This document shows, piece after piece, positions 9,001 to 15,810 of a stretch of DNA of 15,810 bases (position 1 is the first letter of the stretch; each line of letters starts with the position of its first letter). Source of the DNA: Ophioceras dolichostomum. Taxonomy: Eukaryota; Ascomycota; Sordariomycetes; Magnaporthales; Ophioceraceae. Below the pieces are notes generated by a model. It worked only from the letters and a program-made list of their open reading frames with translations, made no database searches and was not told the DNA's origin. Made by a program: the position numbers and the translations under genes. The DNA lies in NCBI GenBank assembly GCA_003049485.1, contig PYST01000556.1:1-15810 (forward strand), given 5' to 3'.

Positions 9001-10692
9001 CTCTTCATCGATGACACCAACGTCTACCGGGTCACCATTCACAAGACCTTCGAGGGCAACCTGACCACGAAGCCCATCAACGGCGCCATCTTCATCTTCA
9101 ACCCGCGCACCGGCCAACTCTTCCTCAAGATTATCCACACATCAGTCTGGGCTGGCCAAAAGCGTCTGGGCCAGCTGGCCAAGTGGAAGACGGCCGAAGA
9201 GGTGGCCGCGCTGATCCGCTCGCTGCCAGTCGAGGAGCAGCCGAAGCAGCTCATCGTCACGCGCAAGGGTCTTCTCGACCCGCTCGAAGTCAACTTGCTT
9301 GACTTCCCCAACATCTCGATCCGCGCGTCTGAGCTGCAGCTGCCCTTCCAGGCAGCCATGAAGGTCGAGAAGCTGGGCGACATGATCCTGCGGGCAACGG
9401 AGCCGCAAATGGTGCTGTTCAACCTTTATGACGACTGGCTCAAGAGCATATCGTCATACACGGCCTTCTCGCGTCTGATTCTGATCCTGCGCGCCCTGCA
9501 CGTCAATCAGGACAAGACAAAGCTCGTGCTGCGCCCGGACAAGACGGTGATCACGCAGGACCACCACATCTGGCCGTCCTTGTCGGATGAGGAGTGGATC
9601 AAGGTGGAGACGCAGCTTCGGGACCTGATCCTCAACGACTACGGCAAGAAGAACAACGTCAACGTGTCCAGCCTGACGAGCTCCGAGGTTCGCGACATCA
9701 TCCTGGGCATGGAGATTTCGGCGCCGTCCATGCAGCGCCAGCAGGCGGCCGAGATCGAGAAGCAGCAGCAGGAGCAGCAGCAGCAGCAGCTCACGGCCGT
9801 CACGACTCGTACACAGAACGTGCACGGAGAGGAGATCATCGTCACCACCACGTCGCAGTTCGAGCAGCAGACGTTCGCATCGAGGACGGAGTGGCGCACT
9901 CGGGCCATCGCTGCCTCCAACCTGCGCACTCGGGCCAACAACATCTACGTGTCGTCGATGGATGGCGGCGACATCGACGACACCACCTACGTCATGCCTA
10001 ACAACATCCTCAAGAAGTTCATCACTATTGCCGATCTGCGCACGCAGGTCTCGGGGTATCTGTACGGCTCGTCGCCGCCCGACAACAGCCAGGTCAAAGA
10101 GATCCGCTGTATCGTGCTTGTGCCGCAGATCGGGGCGCTCCGCAACGTCCAGCTGCCGCAGCAGTTGCCACAGCATGAGAGCTTGCGCGGGCTGGAGCCG
10201 CTCGGCGTCATCCACACCACATCGGGCAACGAGCTGCCCTACATGTCGGCCGCAGACGTGACGGAGCATGCGAGGCTGCGGGACGTCCACCAGGCATGGA
10301 AGGACAGGGACGAGACGCTCACTGTGACGGTGTCGTTCACGCCGGGCAGCGTCTCGCTCTCGGCCTGGGCGCTGACGACCCAAGGCTTCAAGTGGGGCGT
10401 GGACAACACGGACACGCAGAGCGATCAACCCCATGGATTCACCACAACCATGGGCGAGAAACGCAAGCTGTTACTGAGCCCGCGCTACAGGGGCTTCTTC
10501 CTGGTCCCCGATGACGGCAAGTGGAATTACAGCTTCATGGGCAACTCCTTCACAGAAATTGCCAGGAAGCCTGTCCACGTCAAGCTTGACACGCCGATGC
10601 CCTTCTACAGCGATGCTCATAGGCCCGTCCACTTCCAGAGCTTTGCCGAACTGGAGGACATTTGGGTCGACAGGAACGACAACTTCGCATGA
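1..10692 (+). CDS. prp8: Prp8, core U5 snRNP pre-mRNA splicing factor; 5' partial, six introns, interrupted by an intein
   Basis: Prp8 scaffolds the catalytic RNA core of the spliceosome in the nucleus, contacting U5, U6 and the splice sites. Exons are <1-3934, 4037-4608, 4728-4776, 4938-4956, 5060-7818, 8140-8191 and 8254-10692; every junction restores conserved Prp8 or intein sequence. Codons are open from position 3 through a proline-rich leader into the PRO8NT region (EKRKSGFVETQKADMPPEH near 150), so the start codon lies outside. By homology the PROCN, RRM-like, U5- and U6-binding regions, the RNase H-like domain IV (from IDDTNVYRVTIHKTFEGNL near 9010) and a C-terminal Jab1/MPN domain (KKFITIADL near 10012) follow in order. 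Domain names come from family knowledge. The extein is about 2353 residues against about 2335 in human Prp8, so little is missing. The TAA just after SGFEE (7820-7822) overlaps a GTAAGT donor and is intronic. Confidence 0.97.
3935..4036 (+). other. prp8 intron, 102 nt
   Basis: The donor GTATGG follows ...KVQT plus AG, and the acceptor is CAATAG. The split codon AG|A gives Arg, continuing as RVKIGLNSKMPSRFPP, which is highly conserved in Prp8. A CTGAC branch site lies near 4014-4018 after a long pyrimidine tract. Confidence 0.95.
4609..4727 (+). other. prp8 intron, 119 nt
   Basis: The donor GTGAGT follows GAG CAC ACG C (EHT plus one base), and the acceptor is AACAG. The split codon C|TT gives Leu, restoring EHTLFKATGFPSWEGLFWE as in other Prp8 proteins. 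An ACTGAC branch site lies near 4705-4710. The exon that follows is only 49 nt. Confidence 0.93.
4777..4937 (+). other. prp8 intron, 161 nt, ending 4 nt before the intein
   Basis: The donor GTATGT follows GAG CG, and the acceptor is TTCAAAG. The split codon CG|G gives Arg, then GCT (Ala), then TGT, the Cys1 of the intein. The branch candidate ACTGAC lies near 4915-4920. The intron is pyrimidine-rich. This solution gives FWERA before the intein, matching the conserved FWEKA of other Prp8 proteins. Confidence 0.9.
4938..4956 (+). other. 19-nt microexon spanning the extein-intein junction
   Basis: This exon carries the last base of Arg, the Ala codon of Prp8 and the first five intein codons (CLAKG). 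It lies between introns of 161 and 103 nt. Both junctions are fixed by conserved protein sequence on either side. Its length is not a multiple of three, so skipping it alone would shift the frame. Confidence 0.88.
4957..5059 (+). other. Spliceosomal intron inside the intein, 103 nt, phase 0
   Basis: The donor GTAAGT follows TGT CTG GCG AAA GGC (CLAKG), and the acceptor CACAG precedes ACT ATG CTC. Splicing restores the canonical intein block A as CLAKGTMLLRLD. A CTGAT branch site lies at 5040-5044. Without splicing the frame meets TAG at 4984-4986. An AG at 5050 is an in-frame alternative acceptor that would add three residues. A 12-bp hairpin occupies 4992-5021. Confidence 0.9.
4992..5021 (+). 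other. Hairpin in the intein intron
   Basis: CTGACCTGACAG at 4992-5003 pairs with CTGTTCAGGTCAG at 5009-5021. This gives a 12-bp stem with one bulged T (5012) and a 5-nt loop, ACGAA. The stem covers CAG trinucleotides that could otherwise act as cryptic 3' splice sites. The pairing is visible in the sequence; the role is inferred. Confidence 0.6.
6509..7267 (+). other. Low-complexity insertion between the two LAGLIDADG motifs of the intein
   Basis: Intein residues about 489-741 are Pro/Ser/Thr-rich at first and then strongly Asp/Glu-rich, with little predictable fold. The reading frame stays open throughout. The acidic half contains several runs of aspartate and glutamate (for example EDGDDD and NDEDDE). 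LAGLIDADG endonucleases lack such a segment, so this is probably a later expansion in the linker between the two halves of the enzyme. Confidence 0.8.
6647..6865 (+). repeat. Imperfect internal duplication in the intein linker (copies 6647-6727 and 6767-6865)
   Basis: The protein segment PAPRQFSPDYVVPCSTDD at 6647-6700 recurs as PAPRSFLRDYVVPNSTDD at 6767-6820. Both copies are followed shortly by RDGTPS. The DNA is also similar, for example the shared GACTATGT and CTCGACTGACGATG. The second copy carries an extra Met-Pro-Ala-Gly-Pro stretch. This points to local tandem duplication. Confidence 0.85.
7819..8139 (+). other. prp8 intron, 321 nt, starting 14 nt after the intein
   Basis: The donor GTAAGT overlaps the end of SGFEE, and the acceptor is TTCTAG. 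The split codon GA|A gives Glu, continuing as SMKFKKLTNAQRSGLNQ. The branch site GCTAAC at 8111-8116 is near perfect. The body is extremely pyrimidine-rich and contains a minisatellite. It is the longest intron of the gene. Confidence 0.95.
8001..8092 (+). repeat. 23-bp minisatellite inside the intron, about 4 copies
   Basis: Units at 8001-8023, 8024-8046 and 8047-8069 are identical. A degenerate fourth unit spans 8070-8092. Each unit combines CTCCTACGTACC and CTCCTACTACC, so it is itself a diverged dimer of about 11-12 bp. The repeat lies just upstream of the branch site and forms part of the pyrimidine-rich tract. Confidence 0.9.
8192..8253 (+). other. prp8 intron, 62 nt, phase 0
   Basis: The donor GTATGC follows CAG (GLNQ), and the acceptor is GAGCAG. 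Translation resumes as IPNRRFTLWWSPTINRAN, invariant in Prp8. A CTAAC branch site lies near 8240-8244. Confidence 0.95.
9763..9789 (+). repeat. CAG/CAA-type glutamine tract in Prp8
   Basis: Three CAG codons, one GAG and five CAG codons encode QQQEQQQQQ. The tract lies in the linker between the RNase H-like domain and the Jab1/MPN domain, which is glutamine-rich in other Prp8 proteins as well. Pure CAG codons make it a possible length-variable site. Confidence 0.85.
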
Positions 10693-11247
10693 TAGAGGAG
10701 CAGGAGCACGAAAAGGGTGTGAGACTTGGTCGAAGGAGAAATGTTAGTTGTAGTTCTACTGTTTTGGAGATTCAAAAATTACATATTTGGACGACGGATG
10801 GATTGGGTCGGTTTGTAGGAAGAGCCAGCTCAATATTTTTAGTCTGAACCAAATACATGCTACACATGCTACGCTTTCTTACACGAGACTTCTCTCCGTA
10901 TTCAATACAGCACAATACATATTACGACACGCTCAGTCTCGTCACAAGATACATACCCTTCTCTGCAAGGTGATGATGCGAAAGTAACTTGGAAGGCGGG
11001 GAGGAGGGTACCTACGAAACTGCAGGTACAGGAGGTAAAGAAGGCAGGCACGGTGCCCAGGTGGAGGAGTACCGAGGTGAGAACCTGGAAGGGTACTTAC
11101 TGGAAGGACGGGAACCGAAGCAGCCATTTACTATCTTTTAATTCTTAATTTTGTTTTCTTTTCGCTTCTCGATGAAATGGTCGGATGGCCTTCCTGGGGG
11201 AGGTAGGGCGTCGTACTGCTCGGGCAGCTCGGCGAGGCAAGCCGACT
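10693..11247. other. Intergenic: prp8 3' flank, no gene seen
   Basis: I see no convincing coding sequence here. The first 100-200 bases probably include the prp8 3' UTR and are moderately AT-rich. Positions about 11000-11100 are rich in AGGTA/GGTACC-like words. No tRNA or terminator structure was recognised. Confidence 0.6.
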
Positions 11248-11423
11248 GTTGGAAGTCACAATATAGAGGCAACGCAAAATCGATACAGCATCATATTCTT
11301 GGTAGAGAAAGGCCCTCGCACCGGAGTATGTTTAAAGCTGTACAGATACTAAAAAAGCAAAGCCTTTTAAAGCGAAATACGTGGGAAATGCCTAGCCGGC
11401 TTAGATCGCATTACCGTACGTGG
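11248..11423 (+). repeat. Left inverted arm of the MITE-like element
   Basis: This 176-bp arm is the near reverse complement of 11717-11900. The match is by eye over most of its length, ending at ...CCGTACGTGG. Confidence 0.85.
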
Positions 11424-11661
11424 TGATAGGCGATAGGTATATAGAATGTAACAGGCATTGACTCTTCGTCGTCGCCTCCAAGCAGCTTGATATTCTGCGC
11501 ATACTTTCACGTCTAGCATTGGTAGCAAGTGCCGGAGCAAGTCGACCAAGCAAAGGCTTGCTGTTTGGGCGCATATTATAGATTCAGCTAGTCTTAGATT
11601 TCTCAAAGCAAAACTAGGTTTCAAAAAGTTGTTGCTGGAAAGGAGCCTTTCTTTGAATTAT

Positions 11662-11684
11662 AATGCCTGCCCTTTGCAGGCATT
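11662..11684. other. Perfect hairpin in the centre of the MITE-like element
   Basis: AATGCCTGC (11662-11670) and GCAGGCATT (11676-11684) are perfect reverse complements around a 5-nt loop. This is a second, smaller palindrome nested inside the element. Confidence 0.75.
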
Positions 11685-11716
11685 GAAATATTATATTCGG
11701 CGCTTATTGCGTAAAG

Positions 11717-11900
11717 CCACGTACGGTAATACAACCAACCTAGGCCGGCTAGGCATTTCCTACGTATTTCGCTTTAAAAGGCTTTGCGTTTTTAGTATCT
11801 GTATAGTTTGAACATACTCCGGCCTGCGAGGACCCTTTCTCTACCAAGAATATGATGCTGTATCGATTTTGCGTTGCCTCTATATATTGTAACTTCCAAC
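11717..11900 (-). repeat. Right inverted arm of the MITE-like element
   Basis: This arm is about 184 bp long and is the near reverse complement of 11248-11423. It is slightly longer because of small insertions such as an extra TA near the tip. Confidence 0.85.
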
Positions 11901-12480
11901 GAAAGATCGGTTGTTTGGATGCCTACACTACTTACTACCTACCTACTCACCTGGGTACGTCGGCGCTGCGGCCCCTCACCTGAAGAAGACTATTCTGCCG
12001 GCATTCTGAGTTATGGCTCGGTTGGGAATCGTAGGCAAGTGCAGCGAGTGCGGCAGAGCCTGGATATTTTGCCACTGCTGTTGTCTTTTGTCTTTATCCA
12101 TAGTACTATATTTCCGGAAGCCGTGTGACGGCATGGCTGCATACCAGCAAGTCGGACAGGCAGAATTCGCTTCTCCCAATGGAGCACCACGACGGGCGAG
12201 TGTCCTTCAAGCTGCCCACCTGGCTATATATCCGGGTAAGCACAACGTACTGTGTGCTACGTGCGCGGTACGGTACCATTACACTAGGAGGAAATATACA
12301 GAGCAACACGCTATACAGTCACTGCCGGCCCCTGTCATGAGTGGCTGGACTATGTTCGATTTTCGCCTTCATTCTGGGGCGTGGATCACCGTCGGCGGCT
12401 TTCGCACCTCGCCCTTGACCCTTGGGCCTTATCTCAGAGGCCAATATAAGTACTCTGCTCCTAGGGGAACCACGCTCACA
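11901..12480 (+). promoter_or_regulatory. Intergenic and probable promoter of the DUF8021-like gene
   Basis: No supported gene was found. CCAATATAAG at 12441-12450 joins a CCAAT word to a TATA-like word 31 bases before the ATG. The start context, CTCACAATGCC, has A at -3, which suits a fungal start. TACCTACCTACTCACC near 11936-11951 is a short repeated word of unknown role. The element assignments are motif-based and weak. Confidence 0.4.
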
Positions 12481-13308
12481 ATGCCTCGTCAAGGGGCGTA
12501 CCTCGCGATCCTCACCTGCCTGGCCACAACGGTACTCGCTCGTTGTCAATGGGCGGGGATGCAAAATGCCAAGGACAACTACCTGGATGCACAAGCGAGC
12601 GGAGAGCTCAGTGAGTTTCTCTCGCTGCCAGACACCAAGTACTTCGAAAACAACAGAGAGGTCGACATCCGCAAGGGGGTTCTCAGCAAGCCGCTCAGGA
12701 TCGACCACAGCCGGACCATCGCCGATCAGGAGGGCTGCGCGATCTACACGGAGCTCATCTCAGCAGACGCAGCGAGCCCGTATGTGATCGGCACGCAGAT
12801 GCGCTTTAACAACTCGGACACCGGGGCCATCACGCTGGCATCGATCGACTCCGTGGTCACGACCACCAGCGACTGGCTCTTCAACGCCTCTCGCACACTC
12901 TCGGTCGTGCAACAAGAGGACTGGGGTGTCATTGACCTGAGCCGACAAGACACGCGAGAGTACCTACAGGCTGCTGCGGACGCCTATCTCGACCTCTGGG
13001 GCAACCCGGGCGCCAAGGTGCCGTGGGGCAACCCCTGCCGCCGCCTCGAGGGTAGCGCCTATACTGGATCCGGGCTGCCCACCGACTCCTGCAACGTTGG
13101 GATCCCAGGCGGAAACCAGCCGCCCGTCACGAACCGCCGCTACGTTATCGACGAAACAGTTGGATCCGTCAACGTCCTCTGCAGCTTCGGGGCGATGCGC
13201 AATGGTGCCCCGGACTCACACGAGTTCCGCATCGAGAACGGAAAGTTGCGATACGTACACACTATGACTGTGATGAGAAGCATGACGGCAAATCAGTTTA
13301 TGGGATGA
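12481..13308 (+). CDS. Secreted DUF8021-like protein (275 aa)
   Basis: The N-terminus MPRQGAYLAILTCLATTVLA looks like a signal peptide, with probable cleavage after VLA20, so the protein is likely secreted. The mature part has features I associate with fungal DUF8021 proteins: DVDIRKGVLS-type and LRIDHSRTI segments, YVIGTQMRF, DWLFNA, AAADAYLDLW, VPWGNPCRRLEGSAYTG, TNRRYVIDETVGSVNV, and SHEFRIENGKLRYVHTMTV at the end. Their biochemical function is not known to me. Several cysteines (C22, EGC, NPC, DSC) suggest disulfides. The gene is a single exon. The open frame continues upstream to 12013, but the signal peptide and start context favour 12481. It lies between two DNA transposons. Assignment is from recalled family pattern, not a search. 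Confidence 0.85.
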   Translation: MPRQGAYLAILTCLATTVLARCQWAGMQNAKDNYLDAQASGELSEFLSLPDTKYFENNREVDIRKGVLSKPLRIDHSRTIADQEGCAIYTELISADAASPYVIGTQMRFNNSDTGAITLASIDSVVTTTSDWLFNASRTLSVVQQEDWGVIDLSRQDTREYLQAAADAYLDLWGNPGAKVPWGNPCRRLEGSAYTGSGLPTDSCNVGIPGGNQPPVTNRRYVIDETVGSVNVLCSFGAMRNGAPDSHEFRIENGKLRYVHTMTVMRSMTANQFMG

Positions 13309-13859
13309 TTGAGCGAGAAGCCGCAGGGGCTCTGCCAACGGTGAGCCAGGGGCTCGGGGGCTCAGGGGCTGGGAGCTTAGGGACGTAGGGGCTCGGGAGG
13401 GAGCTGAGGAGTTGGGGGGATGCACAGCAACTGGAGTATTCCTGTTGCAAGTATATGCGAGCAGTGTAGTGTACTGTATGGTACTAGGCAGGATGCCAAC
13501 CTCACAGAAAGTACAGAACATAACAAGTTACACGACACTACCATTGCGAACCCTGTGCCGCCACGACGGCGGCGACATTGAAGACACGACGACGTGGTGG
13601 AGCAATTATGCTGCTAACTTCTGTCAATCTGGTTTCTCGCAGCCTCAAGAGTCCCACGCACCCGGACGTCGTCGAAGACTAGGTAGATATCAATGCGACA
13701 CGCTCAGCATTCCAGCCCCATACCTTATGGATAACGCAACATCATCTGACTGTAGCATTCCGTCACCAGGGAGCTTGCAATAGAAAAAGAGTAAGAAAAA
13801 AGCGGTGGATGTTTCCTCTTAGATTAGCTGCCCCCTTCTGTAGACCTTTCCCCCTAGTA
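13309..13859. other. Intergenic between the DUF8021-like gene and the Tc1-like element
   Basis: The first 100 bases are G-rich (see the quadruplex entry). The rest holds no recognisable gene. An open frame at 13412-13783 has no family features and begins in low-complexity sequence. Confidence 0.6.
13349..13401 (+). other. Two adjacent G-quadruplex-capable motifs in the 3' region
   Basis: At 13349-13373 four G runs (4, 5, 4 and 3 G) are separated by loops of 2-4 bases. At 13380-13401 four more runs (3, 4, 3 and 3 G) have loops of 1-5 bases. Both are on the coding strand, 41 bases after the stop codon, so they would lie in the mRNA if the transcript extends that far. Confidence 0.6.
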
Positions 13860-13898
13860 CAATGGGGTAGCAAAAGTCTGTGTGGCATCGGATCCACC
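13860..13898 (+). repeat. Left terminal inverted repeat of the Tc1-like element
   Basis: These 39 bp are the perfect reverse complement of 15221-15259, adjoining the TA at 13858-13859. Confidence 0.95.
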
Positions 13899-14005
13899 AC
13901 CACAATTTCAATTTTTATGCGTGACAAAAATATAGGCATTTCTCAGCCAAATTGCGTCCAATAAAAAAAAATATATATATATTTACAATCGTCAATCACC
14001 AGAGA

Positions 14006-15143
14006 TCAATATCGTGTATACCAACCGTGCGCACGGCGTACGGCTGCAACGCGGTTGGGCATACCGGTGACTAGCCTGTCAATCAGGGACTGTGGCACCC
14101 TTCTCCACGCTTCCTTCAGGGCACGCCTAACACTACGGACTGCAGGCTCGTTGTTGTGTAAAAGGTGAAGCCGAGGGAAGTCTCTATTGAAAATCTCCTT
14201 CATCTTTTTCCACACGTGTTCGATCGGGTTGAGATCAGGGCTGTGAGGGGGCCAGTCGATAGTCCATATCCCGTAACGTTCCAGGTAGTCTTTGACAGCA
14301 CGAGAGCGGTGAATCGGAGCGTTGTCCTGCTGAAAAAAAACGTCCTGGAAGGTATTCCGAGATGAGGCCTTGGTCTAGAGCCTCCAGATAGCTTTTGGAA
14401 GAATATCCCTGACGAGGCGAGGAGGGATCTCTTTCCATAAGACCAACGGAGACCGCCCTCCCTCCCAGATCATACCCCAGACCATAATATTTATAGTGCT
14501 TTTGACGTGCGTTTTGAGGTTGACTTTGTCTACGTCCCATTTCTCAGTAGGAAGCCGGAAAATCCATGGATTGGGTGTATTAGGAGAGTTCTGTACTGAA
14601 CACTCGTCTGAATAGAACCCCTGGATTTCAGCGTTATTAGCTGAAGCCCCCTAGCTACGGATCATCAACTCTACGTACCTCGGTCAACGCAAGCCTTCTA
14701 GGAGCCCAATACCGCGTAAAGCTAAGCATAGCCCTCGCTGCAGCCTGGTCCAACTTAATTCTTTTCAACGCAAGCCATTTCCGCCTATAGTGCGGCCGCA
14801 ACGCACGTTGTATCGTATCCTTGCTTACGCCAAAAGGGGTATCGTTGACCAAAGCTTTCTAAGCGATCCGCGGGTTCCGTTTGACGACTGAAACGAGATA
14901 ACGCTTCTGGTAAGGCGTAAGCTTCTCTGGGCGACCGGAACGGGGCAGAGATCTAAGGGTTGCGTGGTTGTTGTAGCGCTTGATGGTTTTGTCAATCGTA
15001 TTAACGTGACAGCCGAACTCCAACGCGAGGCGCGACCTCGGAATACCCGCACGTCGCCAACGAATTATAGCCGCTTGCGCTTCCGAACTAAGCTCGCCAC
15101 CTTTCCGACGACCAGCCGTCAGAAAGCTACCAAAACCGTCCAT
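14006..15143 (-). pseudogene. Tc1-like DD34E transposase, disrupted by one stop and two compensating frameshifts
   Basis: Tc1 transposases bind the TIRs and cut and paste the element. From ATG at 15143 the N-terminus has a helix-turn-helix (IIRWRRAGIPRSRLALEFG) and a second DNA-binding part (TPFGVSKDTIQRALR). The catalytic domain shows YSDECSV, then QDNAPIH and NPIEHVW with 34 residues between the second Asp and the Glu. The end reads MPNRVAAVRRAHGWYTRY before TGA at 14006-14008. Breaks are a TAG at 14859-14861 after NPRIA, a shift near 14440 and a second shift at an A8 run (14333-14340) that returns to the original frame. Stops at 14621-14678 are explained by a probable intron. The TAG could come from CAG by a C-to-T change, as in RIP, but one site proves nothing. 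Confidence 0.9.
14621..14678 (-). other. Probable 58-bp intron in the transposase
   Basis: On the minus strand the donor is GTACGT (from 14678), a GCTAATAAC branch-like word sits about 20 nt before the end, and the acceptor is CCAG (ending 14621). Removal joins ...RRLALTE to GFYSDECSV. This gives the usual spacing before the first catalytic Asp and removes the in-frame stops. Confidence 0.7.
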
Positions 15144-15220
15144 TTTGGACGTAAAATGGTAAAGTTTTGGCGCGATCTATTCGGTAGGGAGGGTTGTTGT
15201 TGTGGTGGATTGACGCGTTG

Positions 15221-15259
15221 GGTGGATCCGATGCCACACAGACTTTTGCTACCCCATTG
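15221..15259 (-). repeat. Right terminal inverted repeat of the Tc1-like element
   Basis: These 39 bp are the perfect reverse complement of 13860-13898, adjoining the TA at 15260-15261. Confidence 0.95.
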
Positions 15260-15693
15260 TACATCGCCTTTTTACCACTTACTTCTGTACCGTACTACAC
15301 TGCTATAAGCGGTGGTGATCTTTTAAGGAAAGCCTTCTGTCATAGCGAGAGACGGTAGGAATTACAGATTAGAGAGTCTATCCTCAACGGGCTGCGCACG
15401 ACGCTGCGGGTTGACCCTAGTGTCATGGGCACTACGTATGGTATAGATTGAACACATGTGTTGTGCCTTAGCAAAGGCAAGCTACGGAATTGGAAAACGT
15501 GGGAGGTGTAGATACTCGTGTGCGTGTGGCCCGTGCACAGGGCATGCGGCCGAGGTAGGCACGTGACACCTAGGTGGGCCTGTCTGCCGAATGCGTCGAC
15601 GAATTACTGTTGCCCGAACTTGGGTAGGCTGGAGTGAACAACCCTCGCAAGCTGAGTTAAGTGTAGGCACGTGAGTGAATTAACGTAATCCAT
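15260..15693. other. Intergenic, no gene recognised
   Basis: No coding sequence, RNA gene or mobile element was recognised. GGCACGTGA occurs near 15557 and again near 15666 (E-box-like CACGTG), the second close to the minisatellite. The significance is unknown. Confidence 0.5.
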
Positions 15694-15810
15694 AAGCTCG
15701 TGACACACACAAGCTCGTGACACACACAAGCTCGTGACACACACAAGCTCGTGACACACACAAGCTCGTGACACACACAAGCTCGTGACACACACAAGCT
15801 CGTGACACAC
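15694..15810. repeat. 17-bp minisatellite, at least 6.9 perfect copies, running off the window
   Basis: The unit AAGCTCGTGACACACAC repeats without visible variation from 15694 to the last base, where the seventh copy is cut at 15 bases. The array continues beyond the window, so its length is unknown. Each unit contains a short CA run. Confidence 0.97.

Larger units (their letters stand above)
11248..11900. mobile_element. MITE-like or foldback non-autonomous DNA transposon
   Basis: Two long arms face each other: 11248-11423 and about 11717-11900. The left arm starts GTTGGAAGTCACAATATAGA, and the right arm reads nearly the same on the minus strand. Shared blocks include GCAACGCAAAATCGATACAG, CATCATATTCTTGGTAGAG, GCCTTTTAAAGCGAAATACG and ATTACCGTACGTGG. 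The arms differ by a few substitutions and 1-3 base indels. The roughly 290-bp centre has no coding sequence that I recognise. I could not find a clear target-site duplication next to the proposed ends, so the exact termini and superfamily are open. Confidence 0.85.
13860..15259 (-). mobile_element. Tc1/mariner-like (DD34E) DNA transposon, 1400 bp, full length but with a broken transposase
   Basis: The 39-bp ends at 13860-13898 and 15221-15259 are perfect inverted repeats, starting CAATGGGGTAGCAAAAGTCT. They are flanked by TA at 13858-13859 and 15260-15261, the TA target duplication expected of the Tc1/mariner superfamily. The interior encodes a minus-strand Tc1-type transposase with a helix-turn-helix region and a DDE domain, now disrupted. 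Identical TIRs suggest fairly recent movement, possibly using transposase from another copy. Confidence 0.95.

Noticed and set aside
9454..10434. 326-aa open frame on the minus strand
   Set aside because: It is antisense to the Prp8 domain IV and Jab1 region. Its leucine run is the complement of the CAG tract.
11151..11426. 91-aa open frame over the left arm of the MITE-like element
   Set aside because: Most of it is inverted-repeat sequence also present, diverged, in the other arm. There is no coding signal.
12013..12480. N-terminal extension of the DUF8021-like protein
   Set aside because: The upstream part has no family similarity and would bury the signal peptide. ATG 12481 has a good context.
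13412..13783. 123-aa plus-strand open frame
   Set aside because: It starts in G-rich low-complexity sequence and has no motif, no typical start context and no neighbour link.
14655..14678. Stop codon after RRVDDP read as a second nonsense mutation in the transposase
   Set aside because: A 58-bp intron with good splice signals explains it and restores normal spacing to YSDEC.
15604..15810. Repetitive minus-strand open frame (CHELVCVTSLCVSRACV repeats)
   Set aside because: It is a translation of the 17-bp minisatellite: 51 bases per three units give a 17-residue pattern by arithmetic.

Overview
The window is nuclear DNA of a filamentous ascomycete (Pezizomycotina). This is inferred from short introns with CTRAY-type branch sites, a DUF8021-like secreted protein, and two TIR DNA transposons. 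I cannot name the species.

Positions 1-10692 (+) hold nearly all of prp8, which encodes the catalytic-core U5 snRNP splicing factor. The start codon lies left of the window. I reconstruct seven coding exons: <1-3934, 4037-4608, 4728-4776, 4938-4956, 5060-7818, 8140-8191 and 8254-10692. All six introns have GT..AG ends and restore conserved Prp8 or intein reading. The summed coding length is a multiple of three. It encodes about 3273 residues, of which 920 are an intein and about 2353 are Prp8 itself.

The intein (4942-7804) sits before the conserved SGFEES segment. It has intact splicing motifs: Cys1, a TPNH block B, a terminal His-Asn and a +1 Ser. It also carries a LAGLIDADG homing-endonuclease region. 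Four things are unusual. A spliceosomal intron lies 15 nt inside the intein, and two more introns lie within 15 nt of its ends, which creates a 19-nt microexon. The first LAGLIDADG motif has Ser where the catalytic Asp is expected. About 250 residues of low-complexity, partly duplicated sequence separate the two motifs. TCAG/CTGA tetramers are strongly enriched across the intein and its intron, but not in the flanking Prp8 exons.

Positions 10693-12480 are intergenic. They contain a 653-bp MITE-like element (11248-11900) with inverted arms of about 180 bp. A 275-aa secreted DUF8021-like protein follows at 12481-13308 (+). G-rich, quadruplex-capable sequence lies just after its stop. A 1400-bp Tc1-like DD34E transposon (13860-15259) has perfect 39-bp TIRs, a TA target duplication and a broken minus-strand transposase that carries a probable 58-bp intron. 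The window ends inside a 17-bp minisatellite (15694-15810).

Functionally, the prp8 mRNA needs the spliceosome, whose core is Prp8, to remove introns that touch and interrupt the intein. Protein splicing must then remove the intein to give mature Prp8. The right half of the window is transposon-rich accessory sequence around one secreted-protein gene.
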